A stretch of 41,017 nucleotides of DNA from Candidatus Kapaibacterium sp. (GCA_004292595.1 RDXM01000103.1:1-41017); one strand, 5' to 3'. Counted from the stretch's first letter, positions 19,046 to 27,528 are shown. Numbers and translations are program-made. Notes: generated from the letters alone by a model not told the origin.

Positions 19046-20728
19046 TTATTCAGGCGTTGTCGTGGCGGCAAATTCCTGAGCATTTTCTATTGGCAGAAAC
19101 GGCGAACCCATCGGAAAAAGCCGCTCTTGACATGGTAAATCAATGGTAAACGTCGAGCCTTTTTGTGGCTCACTTTCGGCGTGGATTGAGCCTTTTTGCA
19201 GACCAACAATCCGCTTCACAAGTGCCAGTCCAATGCCCAAGCCGCCATGCTTTCGTGTTGTCGAGCCATCTTCTTGAACAAAGGGTGCAAAGATGCGTTC
19301 CATTTGCTGGGAAGAAATACCAACGCCCGTGTCCTGAACTTCAATTCTCAGTATAGAAACATCAGACAGGTAGAAAACGCGAACATCAATACTGCCCTGC
19401 GAGGTGAATTTTACGGCATTGTTCACGATATGAAACACAATTTGCCGTGTTCGCTGTATATCGAACACAAGCGAACGAGGTACGTCGGGCGCAACACTGT
19501 GCTTGAAGTCAATCTTTTTTGTTTGAGCTTCGATATGCAACGTTGTACAAATCTCGTCAATAACACTACGAATAGAGCCTGGCGCAAGGCGAATTTCTAT
19601 TTGCCCAGCTTCGATTTGTGCAAGGTCAATCATATCGTTCAGCATCACCAAGAGGACATTCGCGCTTTTTTTAATCTGCCGCATGAACGGCATACCGTCT
19701 GGGCTAACAAAATCTTCGTGAAGAATTTCGGTAAAGCCCATAATTGCCGAAAGCGGTGTGCGAAATTCATGCGAAAGATTTGCCAGAAACTCGGATTGTA
19801 CGCGGCGTGCTTCCTGCACTTCTCTGAGCATTCGCTCCATTTCAAGCATTTGTCCTTGAAGAATATGACGATGCCGCTCCAACTCAACATTCTGTTCTTG
19901 AACTTGCGTGTTCATCATCTCTAATTCACGGGCTTGCGCTTCAAGAATATCCTGCTGTCTGCGCAAAAGCTCATTGCTGGAGGAAAACTCTTCATTTTGA
20001 GCTTCCAGCATATTCACCGATGTTTCTAGGTGCTGCACCGCAGGACGAAAGATAAAGAAGGCTTCTAAGCCAAGCGTGAGAAGAGTAAGAAGAAACAATG
20101 CGCCTTCGAGCATTTGCAAGCGCTGTACTGCTGCATGAAACTCTTCGTCGTACTGAAAAACAATAGCATTCATTTTCGGCAAAAACACTTCCGATTCTCG
20201 CAGCAAATCGCCCACCGTTGCTACGGCGACGGGCGAAGTGCGTGTGCTGGCAGTAAACCGCGCCGCCGCTTCGACTAAACTATCCATGCGCTGGAAGGTT
20301 GGGTTCAGCTTGGCAAACATTTCCTGTATTTGACGGCTGTTTTTTCCTTCAGGAATTCCTAAGGTAGCATCACCAAACTGCAACGCATTATGCGATTGCC
20401 GCCACAGTGTTTGCGCTGCTCGGAGCTTCTCTACAAAGTTTGGTTGTAGAGAAGGATCAACAAAGGCGATTTGCATGGCAAGTTTGCAGATTTGCTGACT
20501 GAGCATACGCTGCCTACCAGCAATATTAACAATCCGCGCATTGGTTTTATCATTCCGAAGGACGTACTGAACCGCAATTTGCCCAATAATCGCCATTGCA
20601 GCAATCGTACCAAGCGCAAGCATATACAAACGCCGAAGACGTATAATCTCAAAGCGCGGTGGTATCGCCATGGCAGAAGTATCAATCTTCTGTATCATGT
20701 TATTTATCGTTGTGCTATCTACCATCAT
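19046..20728 (-). CDS. Membrane sensor histidine kinase with PilJ-type N-terminal domain
   Basis: A 560-residue protein with two membrane segments (about 33-56 and 207-227). The extracytoplasmic region starts with RIVNIAGRQRMLSQQICKLA (66-85), the signature of the PilJ / type IV pili methyl-accepting N-terminal domain also found in nitrate sensors. A long coiled coil (~235-310) leads to HisKA with the phospho-acceptor His 320 (SHEFRTPLSAIMGF) and HATPase_c with the N box (NNAVKF, 436-441), DTGVG (466-470) and GLGIGLAL (496-503). There is no receiver domain and no adjacent response regulator, so it is an orphan kinase. Two consecutive ATGs (20728 and 20725) are possible starts. The signal is unknown. 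Confidence 0.9.
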   Translation of the reverse strand: MMVDSTTINNMIQKIDTSAMAIPPRFEIIRLRRLYMLALGTIAAMAIIGQIAVQYVLRNDKTNARIVNIAGRQRMLSQQICKLAMQIAFVDPSLQPNFVEKLRAAQTLWRQSHNALQFGDATLGIPEGKNSRQIQEMFAKLNPTFQRMDSLVEAAARFTASTRTSPVAVATVGDLLRESEVFLPKMNAIVFQYDEEFHAAVQRLQMLEGALFLLTLLTLGLEAFFIFRPAVQHLETSVNMLEAQNEEFSSSNELLRRQQDILEAQARELEMMNTQVQEQNVELERHRHILQGQMLEMERMLREVQEARRVQSEFLANLSHEFRTPLSAIMGFTEILHEDFVSPDGMPFMRQIKKSANVLLVMLNDMIDLAQIEAGQIEIRLAPGSIRSVIDEICTTLHIEAQTKKIDFKHSVAPDVPRSLVFDIQRTRQIVFHIVNNAVKFTSQGSIDVRVFYLSDVSILRIEVQDTGVGISSQQMERIFAPFVQEDGSTTRKHGGLGIGLALVKRIVGLQKGSIHAESEPQKGSTFTIDLPCQERLFPMGSPFLPIENAQEFAATTTPE

Positions 20729-20761
20729 GCTCTCTACAGTAAACGCAGTGTGATGTCTCTG

Positions 20762-20869
20762 TTATGCTAAAAGCGAGTAAAAATTGCATATCGAAAACTA
20801 AAGGAATGAGATGTAGTCCACCTTTCAGAGGTGGACTACATCTGAAGCAACAAGCCTTTTTTAGTATAA
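20762..20869 (-). repeat. MITE-like palindromic repeat, copy 2
   Basis: The same 15-bp arms as copy 1 (AGATGTAGTCCACCT at 20809-20823, complement at 20829-20843) have a 5-nt loop. On the minus strand the same tail follows, including GATATGCAATTTTTAC. The ends TTATGCTAAAA (20762-20772) and TTTTAGTATAA (20859-20869) are an 11-bp inverted repeat with one mismatch. It lies between the rny stop and the histidine kinase start, so it is transcribed if the two are cotranscribed. Confidence 0.75.
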
Positions 20870-20906
20870 AGGCATATACGATTTTAACTCATGTTCTTGT
20901 GTATTT

Positions 20907-22469
20907 TTACCGTGCATACGCCATTGAACGCCGCTCGCGCACAACCGTTACGCGGATTTGCCCTGGATATTCCAGTTCGTTTTCAATGCGCGTGGCAATG
21001 TTATTTGCGAGCGAATCCGCCAGCAAGTCATCCACGCGCTCTGGCTCGACAATGACGCGGATTTCCCGACCTGCTTGAATAGCAAAGGTCTTGGTAACGC
21101 CCTCAAAACTGGTGGCAATGCCTTCCAACTGCTCCAAACGCTTGATGTAGCTCTCAAGCGATTCCCGACGCGCACCCGGACGCGCTCCGCTAATGGAGTC
21201 GGCGGATTGAATAAGCGGCGCGAAAATACTTTCCATCGGAATATCGTCGTGGTGCGCTCCTACGGCATTGACGATAATTGGATGCTCGTTGTATTTTCTG
21301 GTCAAATCCATACCAATCAGTGCGTGCGGACCTTCAACACTTTTATCTACACACTTTCCAATGTCGTGCAGAAGCCCTGCGCGTTTTGCGGGAATGGGGT
21401 CTAAGCCAAGTTCGGTTGCCATAACGCCGCTTAAATACGCCACTTCCATTGAGTGATGCAAAAGATTTTGTCCGTAGCTGGAACGATATTTCATGCGCCC
21501 GACAAGGCGAACAAGCTCGTTGTGAACGCCGTGAATACCGAGTTCCAAGAGCGAATTTTCGCCGATGCTGCGGATTTCGTCTTCCAATTCTTTCGTTGTT
21601 TTTTCAACAATTTCTTCAATGCGTGTTGGGTGGATGCGCCCGTCGCTCATAAGACGCTCCAGCGAGATTTTTGCCACTTCGCGCCGGAAGGGGTCGAAAC
21701 CAGAAATCAAGACCGCTTCTGGCGTGTCGTCGATGATGAGGTCAATGCCAGTTGCTGCCTCGAAGGCGCGGATATTACGCCCTTCGCGTCCGATAATGCG
21801 CCCTTTCATGTCCTCGCTGGCAAGATTCACCACCGAGACGGTTGTTTCGATAGAGTGGTCGGAAGCGGTGCGCTGTATGGCTTGAACAATGATTTTCTGC
21901 GCCTCGCGCTTTGCGTTTTCCTTCGCATCGTCGCGGATGTCCTTGATTTTCTGCGCTGCGGCAGCCCGCGCATCGTTCATCATATTTTCCATCAAATACT
22001 TTTTCGCATCATCCTTCGACATTCCGGTAATGCGCTCCAAACGCAGCGTTTGTTCTTTCAGCGATTCTTCTGCCTTACCGTAGATTTCATCGGCACTGTG
22101 GCGTTTTTTCTCAATATCTTTTTCGAGCTGCTGGAGCTGCTTTTCTTTGCGATTGATAAGTTCTACTTTTTTCTCAATGTTCTCCTCGCGTGTTTTCACC
22201 TGCTTTTCGTACTGCTGCATTTTATTTTTTTTGGTCTGGACGTGGTTATCGTATTCCTGCTTTTTCTGAAACCACTCATCTTTTACTTCCAAGAGGCGTT
22301 CTTTTTTGATAGTTTCTGCCTCTTTTTCTGCGTCGTCAAGAATATTTTGCGCACGGGTGCGCGCTTCGGCAATGGTGCGTGCTGAGGCTTTGTTCAGAAG
22401 AAAATATCCCGCACCTGCGCCTAAAATCAAGCCCAGAATGCTGAGAATTATTGGCATGAGAGTATCCAT
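20907..22469 (-). CDS. rny: Ribonuclease Y
   Basis: A 520-residue endoribonuclease of the usual length. An N-terminal membrane anchor (PIILSILGLILGAGAGYFLL) is followed by a long coiled coil (~30-200), a KH RNA-binding domain (MKGRIIGREGRNIRAFE, GXXG loop) and an HD domain with HDIGK as metal-binding signature, then the family C-terminal domain ending GQIRVTVVRERRSMAYAR. It starts mRNA decay at the inner membrane. GGAG ahead of the ATG gives a good ribosome binding site. It lies downstream of zapA and of a structured RNA candidate, a gene order seen in Bacteroidota. Confidence 0.97.
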   Translation of the reverse strand: MDTLMPIILSILGLILGAGAGYFLLNKASARTIAEARTRAQNILDDAEKEAETIKKERLLEVKDEWFQKKQEYDNHVQTKKNKMQQYEKQVKTREENIEKKVELINRKEKQLQQLEKDIEKKRHSADEIYGKAEESLKEQTLRLERITGMSKDDAKKYLMENMMNDARAAAAQKIKDIRDDAKENAKREAQKIIVQAIQRTASDHSIETTVSVVNLASEDMKGRIIGREGRNIRAFEAATGIDLIIDDTPEAVLISGFDPFRREVAKISLERLMSDGRIHPTRIEEIVEKTTKELEDEIRSIGENSLLELGIHGVHNELVRLVGRMKYRSSYGQNLLHHSMEVAYLSGVMATELGLDPIPAKRAGLLHDIGKCVDKSVEGPHALIGMDLTRKYNEHPIIVNAVGAHHDDIPMESIFAPLIQSADSISGARPGARRESLESYIKRLEQLEGIATSFEGVTKTFAIQAGREIRVIVEPERVDDLLADSLANNIATRIENELEYPGQIRVTVVRERRSMAYAR

Positions 22470-22591
22470 GTCGTTGCTCCAAATAATAAAATTCTATGGG
22501 AAAGGAAGAGACAAAATTGTGAATTGTAACGCCTGAACGGTGGTTGTTCCTATCAGGCTTGTGAGCGGAGGAATTATTTTAAAAACAAAAA

Positions 22592-22842
22592 TACCGTACC
22601 GATTCACCGCAAGTAAAGGTCTATATAAGAACTCTAGTCAGACACAGTGGGTAAACGCCCTTCTACATTTTGCTTCCAATGAACCCCGTTTCTCCAGAGA
22701 AGGCAGCTATTGTGCGATGACCGGACGGGATTTCCTTCTCAGGGAGAAGGTAAGGCCTGTAATTTGTAGCCGGAGCAGAATTCCCTAATAAAAAAGATTA
22801 TAAGTTCTTATGTAAGGGTCTGTACGGTGAACCAGTACGGTA
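22592..22842 (-). ncRNA. Structured RNA candidate between zapA and rny, possibly 6S RNA
   Basis: On the minus strand, UACCGUACUGGUUCACC (22842-22826) and GGUGAAUCGGUACGGUA (22608-22592) form 17 consecutive pairs, two of them G-U. They close a domain of about 251 nt. Inside lie a 14/16-nt internal loop, a 9-bp helix (AUAAGAACU 22811-22803 with AGUUCUUAU 22633-22625), and a central region with a CCUUCUC/GAGAAGG hairpin. The 3' strand of the closing helix runs straight into UAUUUUUGUUUUU, a terminator-like end. Long closing helix, internal bubble, U-tract end and the position next to zapA (ssrS follows zapA in many bacteria) suggest 6S RNA, which sequesters sigma-factor-bound RNA polymerase. It is longer than most 6S RNAs, and I do not see a family-specific sequence motif. 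No open frame with coding character occupies it. Confidence 0.5.
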
Positions 22843-23047
22843 CTTTTGGGTGCTTGGTATAGTGGTGCTGCTTAATGACAAACTATATCAAGACTTCCAT
22901 GCAAAACGTAACGATACTGTTGGCATAACGAGTATGCCGATGCAATATCAAAGAACATGAAGAAAACAATTATCAGCAATTTTCGTATAAGCAATCTTCG
23001 TTTGAAAGATTCTTTGCAATGATTCTACACGAGCGTCGAACTCACGT

Positions 23048-23548
23048 TTACGAGATAGTATCAGATTTTCCAAGATTTGTTGGTAAAGAGACAGTTCCTG
23101 CTAACGATGATTTTTCTTGTTTTTCGTTGTGATTCTTTTGCATCGGTGCTTTGGTGTACCCTTTATCGTTTGTTTTCTCGTATTCTAATACATCTTGATT
23201 TTTTGAGCCATGAGTTGTGTTGCCTACTGGGAGTGGAGTGTCGGCAAAAGTTTTACTGCCGATACTCGCATCGCCAAAGGACTGACGCAAATACGCTACC
23301 ATTTTTTCTACTTCAGAGGCAAGATAGAGTTTGTCGCGCTGCTGCTGCTGCCGTACGTCATGTTCTTGCTCGGCAACGTTCAACGCGGTAAGAATGGAGA
23401 GTGTCGCGGTTGATTGTTCTTTGCTGCTACCTTGAATCAAGCGGAATTGGGTATCAACCTTTGCTGCAACGTCCCGCACTTTGGCTTCGTCGTCGCTTCG
23501 CAAGTTGTACTCTTGTCCACCGATTTTTACGCGCACTGTTTTTTTCAT
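23048..23548 (-). CDS. zapA: Cell division protein ZapA
   Basis: A 166-residue protein started at the ATG at 23546-23548 (complement). The open frame extends 27 codons further upstream, but that part is a transposon remnant (see 23570-23720). Residues 1-~95 match ZapA: KKTVRVKIGGQEYNLRSDD, then the conserved helix with ILTALNVAEQEHDV and a coiled coil. ZapA cross-links FtsZ filaments at the division site. The C-terminal ~70 residues (Lys/Asn/Ser-rich) are an extension not found in the ~100-residue family norm and look disordered. It is followed by the structured RNA candidate and rny. Confidence 0.85.
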   Translation of the reverse strand: MKKTVRVKIGGQEYNLRSDDEAKVRDVAAKVDTQFRLIQGSSKEQSTATLSILTALNVAEQEHDVRQQQQRDKLYLASEVEKMVAYLRQSFGDASIGSKTFADTPLPVGNTTHGSKNQDVLEYEKTNDKGYTKAPMQKNHNEKQEKSSLAGTVSLPTNLGKSDTIS

Positions 23549-23569
23549 GTTTGTTGGATTATACAGACC

Positions 23570-23720
23570 GTGAATCACCCCGCGCCCAAAGACGGGAGCT
23601 TCTTGGTTCAACGACGTGGATGCCTCCACAGTCTCCCCAAGCGTTTATTCGGGCAATTCCTGCCCTATTGATGCTTCTAACGCCTGAAGCATCCTCTCTC
23701 CGAGCATATTACTGAGAGAG
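23570..23720 (-). pseudogene. IS200/IS605-type scar: tnpB 3' end and omega-RNA-like fold
   Basis: On the minus strand two reading frames recall TnpB C-termini: AGIARINAWGD in one and, after a shift, EASTSLNQEAPVFGRGV in another, with a stop before it. The DNA ends in a hairpin (GAAGCTCCCGTC ... GCGGGGTGATTCAC, 23611-23570), which is the typical right end of IS605-group elements and the 3' end of TnpB omega RNAs. Three more hairpins lie just upstream: GGGCA/TGCCC (23651-23665), GATGCTTC/GAAGCATC (23670-23693) and a 7-bp CTCTCTC/GAGAGAG (23694-23720). The ~150-nt size fits an omega RNA. No tnpB catalytic region or tnpA is present, so this is a decayed fragment. It ends 21 bp before the zapA start codon. 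Confidence 0.6.
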
Positions 23721-24048
23721 TCATAGCATTGGTGGTATCGCTTTTATGCCTGTCAGATTTGATGCGCTCCAGAAGGAGGTTTGCAGCACAAGCGGCTATC
23801 TTCAAAGAACTGTGGCAAAAATACACATTCTACGATTGACAACCAAAAGAACTTCGCTGCGCTCTTCGGTGGCGCATCCTGCGGTATCAACGACAAACCA
23901 CACTGCCCAAGAGTACTGCGACGAAATGTCGTATACTCTGCTATGCCCGAAAGCAAAAAGAACAGCACATCAGACAAACACGGTAATCTACACATTTTCT
24001 CACACTGTTTCAACAAGAAAAAATGCAAAGTATGTACGTCTATATTTG
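23721..24048. other. Remainder of the zapA-methyltransferase gap; no gene supported
   Basis: A 328-bp stretch with only short frames. A 91-codon minus frame (23753-24028) begins at TTG, is Cys/Phe/Leu-rich and resembles nothing known, so it is not called. Part of the region may be older insertion-element debris joined to the IS605 scar, and the original zapA promoter may have been displaced to here. Confidence 0.45.
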
Positions 24049-24786
24049 CTATTTCACCGCTCGCACCGCAAAGATATTGCCCGGCAAGTCCAACAATAAA
24101 AGACCTCTATCAATACTACGTCCAATCCATTGCAGGGGTTTAGGATAATAAAAATCTAATTGCCCTACTCGTGTAAAGTTGATATACGAAAGAGATTGAA
24201 AATTTTTTCCTAATGCCTGAACGTGGCGTGGAGAATTACTCCGATAAAACACGGGATAATTTTCATACCGTGCTTCCCCGCGTTTGCCATGCAAAGCATT
24301 TAAGTATGCGTCTTTCAGTCCTGATTTTTCAAATGCGAGCGAAATATAGGGAAAATAAGAACGCGCGTCAATCGTAAACCCCCAAAATACGCCATTCGGA
24401 CGCAATACTTCGTGCAGTTTGTCCCAAAATTTTTGTGGATGTTCTAAGTGTTCCAACACCATACACGAGAAAGCAAGATCTACAGAATGCGGCTCAATAG
24501 CAGCATCTTCAAAAAAACATCGATGTGTCTCGGTAAAAAGCGAGTTCAGAGGAATTTCTGTGTCTGGCTCAACACCGATATACCGTGCCGAAGCCTTCCC
24601 CAGCACTGTTTGCACATCCATATCTGCATCGAAACCATGCCCACAGCCAATGTCCAGTGTGGTCGGCTCTGGGAATTGTGTGAGTTCATGAAGAAGAATA
24701 TCACGAAAAATTGCCCCGCGCCATTCGGCTGAACGGTAACGCTCCTGCAATGAAGCCACAGGAAGAGAGCGAAAAGAAGTACTCAT
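24049..24786 (-). CDS. Class I SAM-dependent methyltransferase
   Basis: A 245-residue protein, from the ATG at 24784-24786 (complement); the longer frame starts at TTG. Motif I is TTLDIGCGHGFDAD (SAM-binding), motif II-like YIGVEPD, and VDLAFSCMVLEHLEHPQKF with LHEVLRPNGVFWGFT matches the Methyltransf_11 (UbiE/COQ5-like) pattern. The substrate is not identifiable; the C-terminal part (QLDFYYPKPLQWIGRSIDRG) resembles methyltransferases from surface-polysaccharide clusters, but no such cluster is here. It lies 77 bp downstream of the LRR gene on the same strand. Confidence 0.8.
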   Translation of the reverse strand: MSTSFRSLPVASLQERYRSAEWRGAIFRDILLHELTQFPEPTTLDIGCGHGFDADMDVQTVLGKASARYIGVEPDTEIPLNSLFTETHRCFFEDAAIEPHSVDLAFSCMVLEHLEHPQKFWDKLHEVLRPNGVFWGFTIDARSYFPYISLAFEKSGLKDAYLNALHGKRGEARYENYPVFYRSNSPRHVQALGKNFQSLSYINFTRVGQLDFYYPKPLQWIGRSIDRGLLLLDLPGNIFAVRAVK

Positions 24787-24863
24787 AAAAGAAGTAGTCA
24801 AGATGTTCGGCAGAACAGACGAGATGAAAGGAAAAATGCGGCATTTAGAGCAGTGCTTGATGC

Positions 24864-26306
24864 CTAGTCTGCACTCAGCAAATTAGGAAACTTCATCGCC
24901 AAACGCTGCATTTCTGCTGGTGGGAAAGGATTTGAGCTGACCTCTAATGAGCGCAAACTCTCAAGATTGGCAAGCTCATCGGGCAAGGTCGTGAGCTGAT
25001 TGCCACTGACCAGAAGCGTACGTAAATCCATCAGAAAGCCCATTTCATGCGGTAGTGTGGTCAGCTTGTTTCCGCTTGCGAGCAGCACTTGAAGCTGCTT
25101 GAGTTTACCAATTTCTGGAACAATACTTTGAAGTTGATTATCGCTCACGTTCAGCGTTTGGAGACTAGTGAGTTCGCCTAATTCCTCTGGTAAGAATTTC
25201 AATTTATTGCTGCTCACATCAAGGTTTTGCAAGTTTGTCAGTCCCGCTAATGCAGAATCCAGCTTGATAAGTTGATTTCCTGTTGCCACGAACGTGCGCA
25301 GATTGCTCAGATTATGGAGTTCGGCGGGTAGCTTGGCAATTTGATTAAAACTCACCACAATCGTCTGCAATTTTATCAGCGTGCCGATTTCTGGCGGTAG
25401 TGCTTTGAGTTTATTGACATTCACTTCCAGGCGTTCTAATGCCGTCAAATACTTGATTTCCTGCGGCAGAACGGTCAATTTATTGTTCACCACATCCAGC
25501 ACACGCAAGCTCTCCAAGCCGCTGATTTCGGACGGAAGTGCGGTCAGTTTATTGCCGACAAGCAAGAGGTGTTCGAGCTTGGTCAAGCGTCCAATGCTGG
25601 GCGGAAGCACAGTCAGATAATTGTAATTCAACGCTAAGGTGCGTAATTCCTGAAGTTTGCCAAGTTGTGCGGGAATGGTAGGAATGCGGTTGTTATTCAG
25701 GTCGAGCGTTCGCAAAGCAGGTAAATTGCAGATTTCCCAAGGAAATGCGGTAATTTGATTCGACATTAAATGCAAAGACTGAAGCTGCGGTAAATTCCCA
25801 ATCTGCACGGGGATAGCCGTAATTTTATTATGCGATGCATTCAAATAGCCCAACAGCTGCAAGTTTTCAATCTGCGCGGGCAGCGCGGTGAGATAATTAT
25901 GCGTCAGGTCGAGGCGTTGAAGATTCGGAAAATTCCCAATTTGCGGTGGCAAAAAAGACATTTCGTTATTGCTGAGGTCAAGGATTTGGACATTGCGCAG
26001 TTGCGAAATCTCAATCGGGAAGGTTTTGAGTTTGCGAAAACTCAGCGATAGCTTGTACACTTTCGTTGGTTCTTTGAGTGCTTCTTTGATAGAATAATAG
26101 GTTTTCTGTTTGGCAAGAGCAACCGAATCTAAGATAGCACCTGGCGGAACGGCAATTTGTACGAATTTTATTTGTCCGCTTGCTTTGTCCTGCGCACGTG
26201 CTGATGCGCCTTGTGCGCAAATATGCACGAGCAGCGCACCGCACCAATAAAGGCACACTATTATTACCGAAAAGACACGACGATAAGAAATCAGACGATT
26301 CACCAT
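24864..26306 (-). CDS. Secreted leucine-rich repeat protein (17 x 23-residue LRRs)
   Basis: A 480-residue protein. I prefer the ATG at 26304-26306 (complement) since it gives a signal peptide (VNRLISYRRVFSVIIVCLYW...CAQG); another ATG at 26333 adds 9 residues and is also possible. After ~75 residues come seventeen leucine-rich repeats, each 23 residues, of the form LxxLxLxxNxLtxLPxxIgxLxx (for example LRTLDLNNNRIPTIPAQLG), which is the bacterial/plant-like Ras-group LRR pattern. The repeats run to nearly the C-terminus. No membrane anchor, sorting domain or enzymatic domain is seen. It is a likely protein-binding solenoid in the periplasm or outside the cell. It is divergent from purC. Confidence 0.88.
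   Translation of the reverse strand: MVNRLISYRRVFSVIIVCLYWCGALLVHICAQGASARAQDKASGQIKFVQIAVPPGAILDSVALAKQKTYYSIKEALKEPTKVYKLSLSFRKLKTFPIEISQLRNVQILDLSNNEMSFLPPQIGNFPNLQRLDLTHNYLTALPAQIENLQLLGYLNASHNKITAIPVQIGNLPQLQSLHLMSNQITAFPWEICNLPALRTLDLNNNRIPTIPAQLGKLQELRTLALNYNYLTVLPPSIGRLTKLEHLLLVGNKLTALPSEISGLESLRVLDVVNNKLTVLPQEIKYLTALERLEVNVNKLKALPPEIGTLIKLQTIVVSFNQIAKLPAELHNLSNLRTFVATGNQLIKLDSALAGLTNLQNLDVSSNKLKFLPEELGELTSLQTLNVSDNQLQSIVPEIGKLKQLQVLLASGNKLTTLPHEMGFLMDLRTLLVSGNQLTTLPDELANLESLRSLEVSSNPFPPAEMQRLAMKFPNLLSAD
24954..26055 (-). repeat. Array of 69-bp LRR-encoding units
   Basis: The LRR coding part is built of uniform 69-bp units (23 codons) without length variation, seventeen in number. 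The DNA of the units has diverged, but the register is preserved throughout. The boundaries given are approximate. Confidence 0.7.
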
Positions 26307-26527
26307 TGTTCTGCAAAATTGATAGACAAACATGGTCGCACCGCTACAGACGGTACGCAAGGACTCACTTATAAAGCATTAAATGTTCTGAAAACGAGCC
26401 GAAAGATACATCTTTGTTAGGTTTTACACAAGTTTCACCGAAAGAGTTTTTTGCGAGAGTCAATACACATCTTTCACCAAATCATCTTGGGTACAAGCGA
26501 ATCTCTGTGTATTTTGGGCGTTGCAAA

Positions 26528-26533
26528 TATAAT
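26528..26533 (+). promoter_or_regulatory. Possible -10 element for purC
   Basis: TATAAT lies 61 bp upstream of the purC ATG at 26594 and is followed by TTG, so TATAATTTG also resembles the Bacteroidota -7 box (TAnnTTTG) with one extra base. No good -35 (TTGACA) or -33 (TTTG) partner stands at the usual distance. No purine riboswitch is recognisable in the gap. Confidence 0.3.
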
Positions 26534-26593
26534 TTGTCGCACGTGTTGTGATAATGTAATGTGATAATTTCTATCCTAAGCCCCGCTCCAACT

Positions 26594-27469
26594 ATGCTCT
26601 TATATCAATCTAATTTCCCCACACTCACGCTCTTCCGACGCGGCAAAGTACGCGATGTCTATGACCTCGGCGACAAGCTGCTTATGGTTGCCAGCGACCG
26701 CATTTCCGCCTTCGATGTGATTATGGCAGAACCTGTGCCAGACAAAGGCGAGCTTCTCACGGCTATTTCGCTGTTTTGGTTCGAGCGCACACGCGACCTT
26801 GTGCGCAATCACCTCATCACGGCAGATGTCGAAAAATACCCCGAAGAATGCCAGGCGTACCGTGAAATCTTGCGCGGACGCTCAATGCTGGTCGAAAAAA
26901 CACAGCCTTTGCCGATTGAATGCGTTGTGCGTGGCTACATTGCGGGTTCTGCGTGGAAGGAATATCAACAATCGGAAACTATCTGTGGAATCAAGATTCC
27001 AAGCGGCTTACAGGAGTCATCGCGCTTGCAAGAACCTATTTTCACGCCCGCAACAAAAGCCGAAGAAGGACACGATGAAAACATTTCTTTCGAGCAAGCA
27101 GCGAACATTATCGGCGCAGAACAAGCAATGACGGTGCGGATTCTGAGCATTAACCTCTACAAAACAGCCGCGCTCTACGCCCTGCAACGCGGTATTCTTC
27201 TCGCCGACACGAAGTTTGAATTTGGCATTGATTCGCACGGACACATTATTTTGATTGATGAAGCTCTCACGCCTGATTCCTCGCGCTTCTGGCTGAAAGA
27301 AGAATGGCAACCAGGCAAAGCACAAACGAATTTCGACAAGCAAGTTCTCCGCGATTATCTGGAAACACTGGATTGGAACAAACAATATCCGCCTCCAACG
27401 CTTCCGCAAGAAATTTTAGACAAGACCACAGCAAAGTACAAAGAAGCATTGACACGGCTTGTAGGCTAA
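26594..27469 (+). CDS. purC: Phosphoribosylaminoimidazole-succinocarboxamide synthase
   Basis: A 291-residue enzyme (ATG at 26594; an upstream GTG at 26561 would add 11 unlikely residues). It ligates aspartate to CAIR to form SAICAR in de novo purine synthesis. The family signatures are RRGKVRDVYDLGDKLLMVASD at the N-terminus (nucleotide loop), LPIECVVRGYIAGSAWKEYQ and LIDEALTPDSSRFW. Length fits the longer, yeast-like form with the internal TPATKAEEGHDENIS segment. No other pur gene is adjacent. hprK follows 59 bp later. Confidence 0.97.
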   Translation: MLLYQSNFPTLTLFRRGKVRDVYDLGDKLLMVASDRISAFDVIMAEPVPDKGELLTAISLFWFERTRDLVRNHLITADVEKYPEECQAYREILRGRSMLVEKTQPLPIECVVRGYIAGSAWKEYQQSETICGIKIPSGLQESSRLQEPIFTPATKAEEGHDENISFEQAANIIGAEQAMTVRILSINLYKTAALYALQRGILLADTKFEFGIDSHGHIILIDEALTPDSSRFWLKEEWQPGKAQTNFDKQVLRDYLETLDWNKQYPPPTLPQEILDKTTAKYKEALTRLVG

Positions 27470-27528
27470 AGAATAGTGGTAAGTGTTGAGTAGTAAGATA
27501 TTATTTTGCAAAATGTTATCAATCGGCA

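Noticed and set aside
23549-23629. N-terminal 27 residues in frame with ZapA
   Set aside because: They are TnpB C-terminal relic plus spacer, and begin at GTG; the ZapA family start is the ATG at 23548.
23753-24028. 91-codon minus-strand frame between zapA and the methyltransferase
   Set aside because: TTG start, Cys/Phe-rich random-looking composition, no family; more likely non-coding.
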